Origin: a virus
IMG/VR virus record: IMGVR_UViG_3300013132_000236
Span: 1 to 25,283 of that record
Direction: 5' to 3' (one strand)
Length of the DNA: 25,283 bases
A program made the position numbers and the translations under genes. Positions within the stretch are counted from its first letter, which is position 1. Each line of letters begins with the position of its first letter. Shown here piece after piece: positions 23,051-25,283 of this stretch. Under the pieces are notes generated by a model, which had not been told where the DNA came from, ran no database searches, and saw only the letters and a program-made list of their open reading frames with translations.

Positions 23051-25283
23051 TTAGATATTATCGAAAGACGCACCTGTAGGTGTAATAACAAACTCAACAT
23101 CAATAAATTCAAGAGAACGAGTAGGTTTGATATAAATTTTACCTCTAAGTGTGTTAGCATCAATATCCTCTGGATCATTTGATACTGTTACACGGAAGTC
23201 AAATAAACCTCTCTCTTTCTTAATTGATTCAAGAATAGGATTTACTAATCTCAAAAACTCATTTCTTACTTGTTCGTCATTTTGTTCAAATAACAATCTA
23301 ATTGCAACCGCTGAAATTAACTTTCTAGCTCTTAATAATAATCTTCTTACGTTGATTCTATCAAGTGCAGATTCTCTAACCTGTAGGGTTTTATTACCCC
23401 AAATAATTGTACCAGTGTCTGAGAATGTTGCAATTGGGTTAATTCTGTTCTTATAAAGGTCATCTCTTTCATCAAGAGTAAGTTTTTTGTATGCTTTAAT
23501 CGCGTTTATTAAACCTCTTGAATAACCCGCTACAGCGAACCAAGGATATGAAACGTTATCGGTCAATGCGATATTCTTTAAAACTTCCCCTGTTGGTGGA
23601 ATATACAACTGAGTTGCGTTGTCCCCATCTCTTACTTGAATCCAAGGCCAGTATGTTGCTGAGTAGTTACTATCAATTGAAACTGAATCCAAATTGTCAA
23701 TAACCTCTTCTGCGGTTGAAACGTTAGGTGAGTTCATCACATAAAGTGAATCCGCTCTATCATTTTCAATCATGTCGATTGCCTGAGTAACCAATGAACT
23801 GTGGTCGAGGAAGTTAATACCTGGAGTTGCAAATACGTTAATATCAACCGCTTCAGGATTTGCAAATGTTTCCACACCTTGTAAGTAAGCATAATAATCA
23901 GAGTTACCAACACTTGAACTAAATACACCTCCATTGGTTGTATGTCCACTTACATATACATTTTTACCGAAAATGAACGCGTCTCCGTTAGTTCTTACAT
24001 TTCTGTAGATATCCCAACCATCACAACCACCAAACACCGCGAAAGTAAACTTACGGAAAGAAACGTTTTCCAATTTATCTTTACTTAACCCTTCTAAATC
24101 ATATGGTGTACACTGAAATGTTACTCCTGTTATAGAAGATGCGTTTGTTGATAAGTGGAAACCAAAAGTTTCTGTTGACGCTCCTAATCCTTTATATTTC
24201 AATAAGTCTCTATCAAAACCAACTTGAGATGATAGACCCAAGGAAACCTTTCTTACTTTGTCACCATTTGATAGAACAGGTGTACCGTCTACTTCATATG
24301 ATATTACATCGCCAGCGTCAAAATATTCAGTTTTGTATAAAACACTACCTAATTTATTTCCACCACCGAATGTTCCGTTATTTTTAAACCCTTTGAAACC
24401 AGCAGGAAATGCATCGGTTGGGTGATTATCCGCCATAGATAACATAATGTATCTTGAACGTAATTCATATTCACCATCTGATGTACCAACTTTTCTAGCA
24501 ACATAACCTGGTAAATCAGGATTCATATTACATCTTGTAAATTTCTCTAATACAACGATATTATCGTCAGAATCATTGAAATCTCTAACTATTAAATCAA
24601 AATCACCACTATCTAAATCGATGTTTTGAACCGTTATTTTAACTTGGAAGTTTGCCGCTTCACCATCTGAAATTGTGATAACTTCAAATAAATCTGCAAC
24701 TTCACCACCACGAACTTCAGAAACAACCATAGGAGAAATTGTGGTATCCCACTGACCTAAGAAGTTGTTACCATCTGTTTCTACCACAACCGTTGTACTC
24801 AAACCTCTAATTAAACCCTTATCAAAAGCAGATTTTAAAAGAGACGAATAAACTTCGTGTACATATAAAGGAAAATCCGATTTTACTTTATCAAAAACTT
24901 CATGACCTAAAACTTTGGTGATGAATTTTGTTGATGTTGTGTCTAATGAACAAGTGAATGATTTTGCACCACTTGTAGAACCTGTTACATTTAAAGTAAA
25001 CTCACCTAAAGGATTACCTGTGATATCACCCGAAATACTTACAGTTGAACCCGTAACTTCTAAATTTAATGCTTGACCACTATAAGAACCTCTTGATCTA
25101 AGAGCAGCCACCACAACGTCATGATAATCTGAATTCAAGGACGCGTTGTATTCATATCTTGTAACATCAAAGTGGTCATCGTCCCAAACAAATAGGTATG
25201 AATATACATCTGTGATTGTAGCACCACTATTGAAAAATACGTTATACCATTCTTTCTGATGATTAGATGTTTCATTGTCTTGA
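23051..25283 (-). CDS. 18: Contractile tail sheath protein, gp18-like, 5' end outside the window
   Basis: The reading frame is open to the window edge, giving at least 743 residues, so the true start lies beyond 25283. T4 gp18 has 659 residues. A TTG at 25138 is not a start, because the coding frame continues without a stop upstream through 48 more codons (for example VYSYLFVWDDD). The C-terminal part is typical of sheath proteins: WGNKTLQVRES, INVRRLLLRARKLI, then AVAIRLLFEQND and, near the end, VNPILESIKKERGLFDFRV, followed by beta strands that close the sheath interlock. It contracts to push the tube through the cell envelope. A terminator follows the stop. Confidence 0.93.
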   Translation of the reverse strand, partial: QDNETSNHQKEWYNVFFNSGATITDVYSYLFVWDDDHFDVTRYEYNASLNSDYHDVVVAALRSRGSYSGQALNLEVTGSTVSISGDITGNPLGEFTLNVTGSTSGAKSFTCSLDTTSTKFITKVLGHEVFDKVKSDFPLYVHEVYSSLLKSAFDKGLIRGLSTTVVVETDGNNFLGQWDTTISPMVVSEVRGGEVADLFEVITISDGEAANFQVKITVQNIDLDSGDFDLIVRDFNDSDDNIVVLEKFTRCNMNPDLPGYVARKVGTSDGEYELRSRYIMLSMADNHPTDAFPAGFKGFKNNGTFGGGNKLGSVLYKTEYFDAGDVISYEVDGTPVLSNGDKVRKVSLGLSSQVGFDRDLLKYKGLGASTETFGFHLSTNASSITGVTFQCTPYDLEGLSKDKLENVSFRKFTFAVFGGCDGWDIYRNVRTNGDAFIFGKNVYVSGHTTNGGVFSSSVGNSDYYAYLQGVETFANPEAVDINVFATPGINFLDHSSLVTQAIDMIENDRADSLYVMNSPNVSTAEEVIDNLDSVSIDSNYSATYWPWIQVRDGDNATQLYIPPTGEVLKNIALTDNVSYPWFAVAGYSRGLINAIKAYKKLTLDERDDLYKNRINPIATFSDTGTIIWGNKTLQVRESALDRINVRRLLLRARKLISAVAIRLLFEQNDEQVRNEFLRLVNPILESIKKERGLFDFRVTVSNDPEDIDANTLRGKIYIKPTRSLEFIDVEFVITPTGASFDNI

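Noticed and set aside
22909-23178. 89-codon minus-strand frame overlapping the sheath 3' end and the gap after it
   Set aside because: It runs out of frame through the conserved sheath C-terminus and across the terminator and parS-like element; the composition is simple hydrophobic. I treat it as chance.
25136-25138. TTG as start of the sheath gene
   Set aside because: The frame is open upstream to the window edge with protein-like sequence, so the gene is 5'-truncated by the window instead.

Overview
This window is the tail-to-replication part of a tailed phage (or prophage) genome of the T4-like myovirus type. Every convincing gene is on the minus strand, so transcription runs from position 25283 towards 1. 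The DNA is visibly A+T-rich. Almost no start codon has a Shine-Dalgarno sequence; starts follow A/T-rich leaders. The single-strand-binding protein ends in DGDLPF, resembling the tip of bacterial SSB proteins. Together these suggest a Bacteroidota (flavobacterial-type) host, but that is an inference. No tRNA, CRISPR array, insertion sequence, integrase or rRNA was seen.

Tail module (about 25283 to 7155, in transcription order): contractile tail sheath (gp18-like, 5' end outside the window); a terminator and a repeat-rich 305-base gap; tail tube (gp19-like); a terminator; a gp26/gp51-type tail or baseplate assembly protein followed by an overlapping reading frame that looks like a programmed frameshift extension; tape measure protein; a 1586-residue baseplate or tube-initiator-like protein carrying an OmpA-like domain; a LysM-type gp53 baseplate wedge protein; a 1942-residue hub-like protein; and three small genes (68, 211 and 121 residues), the last being Dps/ferritin-like. 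A strong terminator at 7102-7125 closes this unit.

Replication and nucleotide module (7048 to 1): gp32-like single-strand-binding protein, UvsX recombinase, a FEN/RNase H-type 5' nuclease, a 148-residue protein made of two repeats, gp41-like DnaB-family helicase, and class Ia ribonucleotide reductase in the order small subunit (NrdB) then large subunit (NrdA, cut by the window edge). These genes are tightly packed or overlapping and together would supply dNTPs, unwind DNA, coat single strands, recombine and remove primers.

The most interesting observation is the 50-codon frame at 21279-21431. It lies between the assembly protein and the tape measure gene, lacks a good start codon of its own, and is reachable by a +1 or -2 shift at a T6 run followed by a CGC codon. 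This matches the sheath-tube-chaperone(frameshift)-tape measure layout known from other long-tailed phages but not typical of T4. Also notable are a 15-of-16 match to the Pseudomonas-type parS site between sheath and tube genes, an OmpA-like domain in a baseplate protein, a cysteine-free gp32 with a bacterial-SSB-like tip, and the Dps-like gene at the end of the tail operon.
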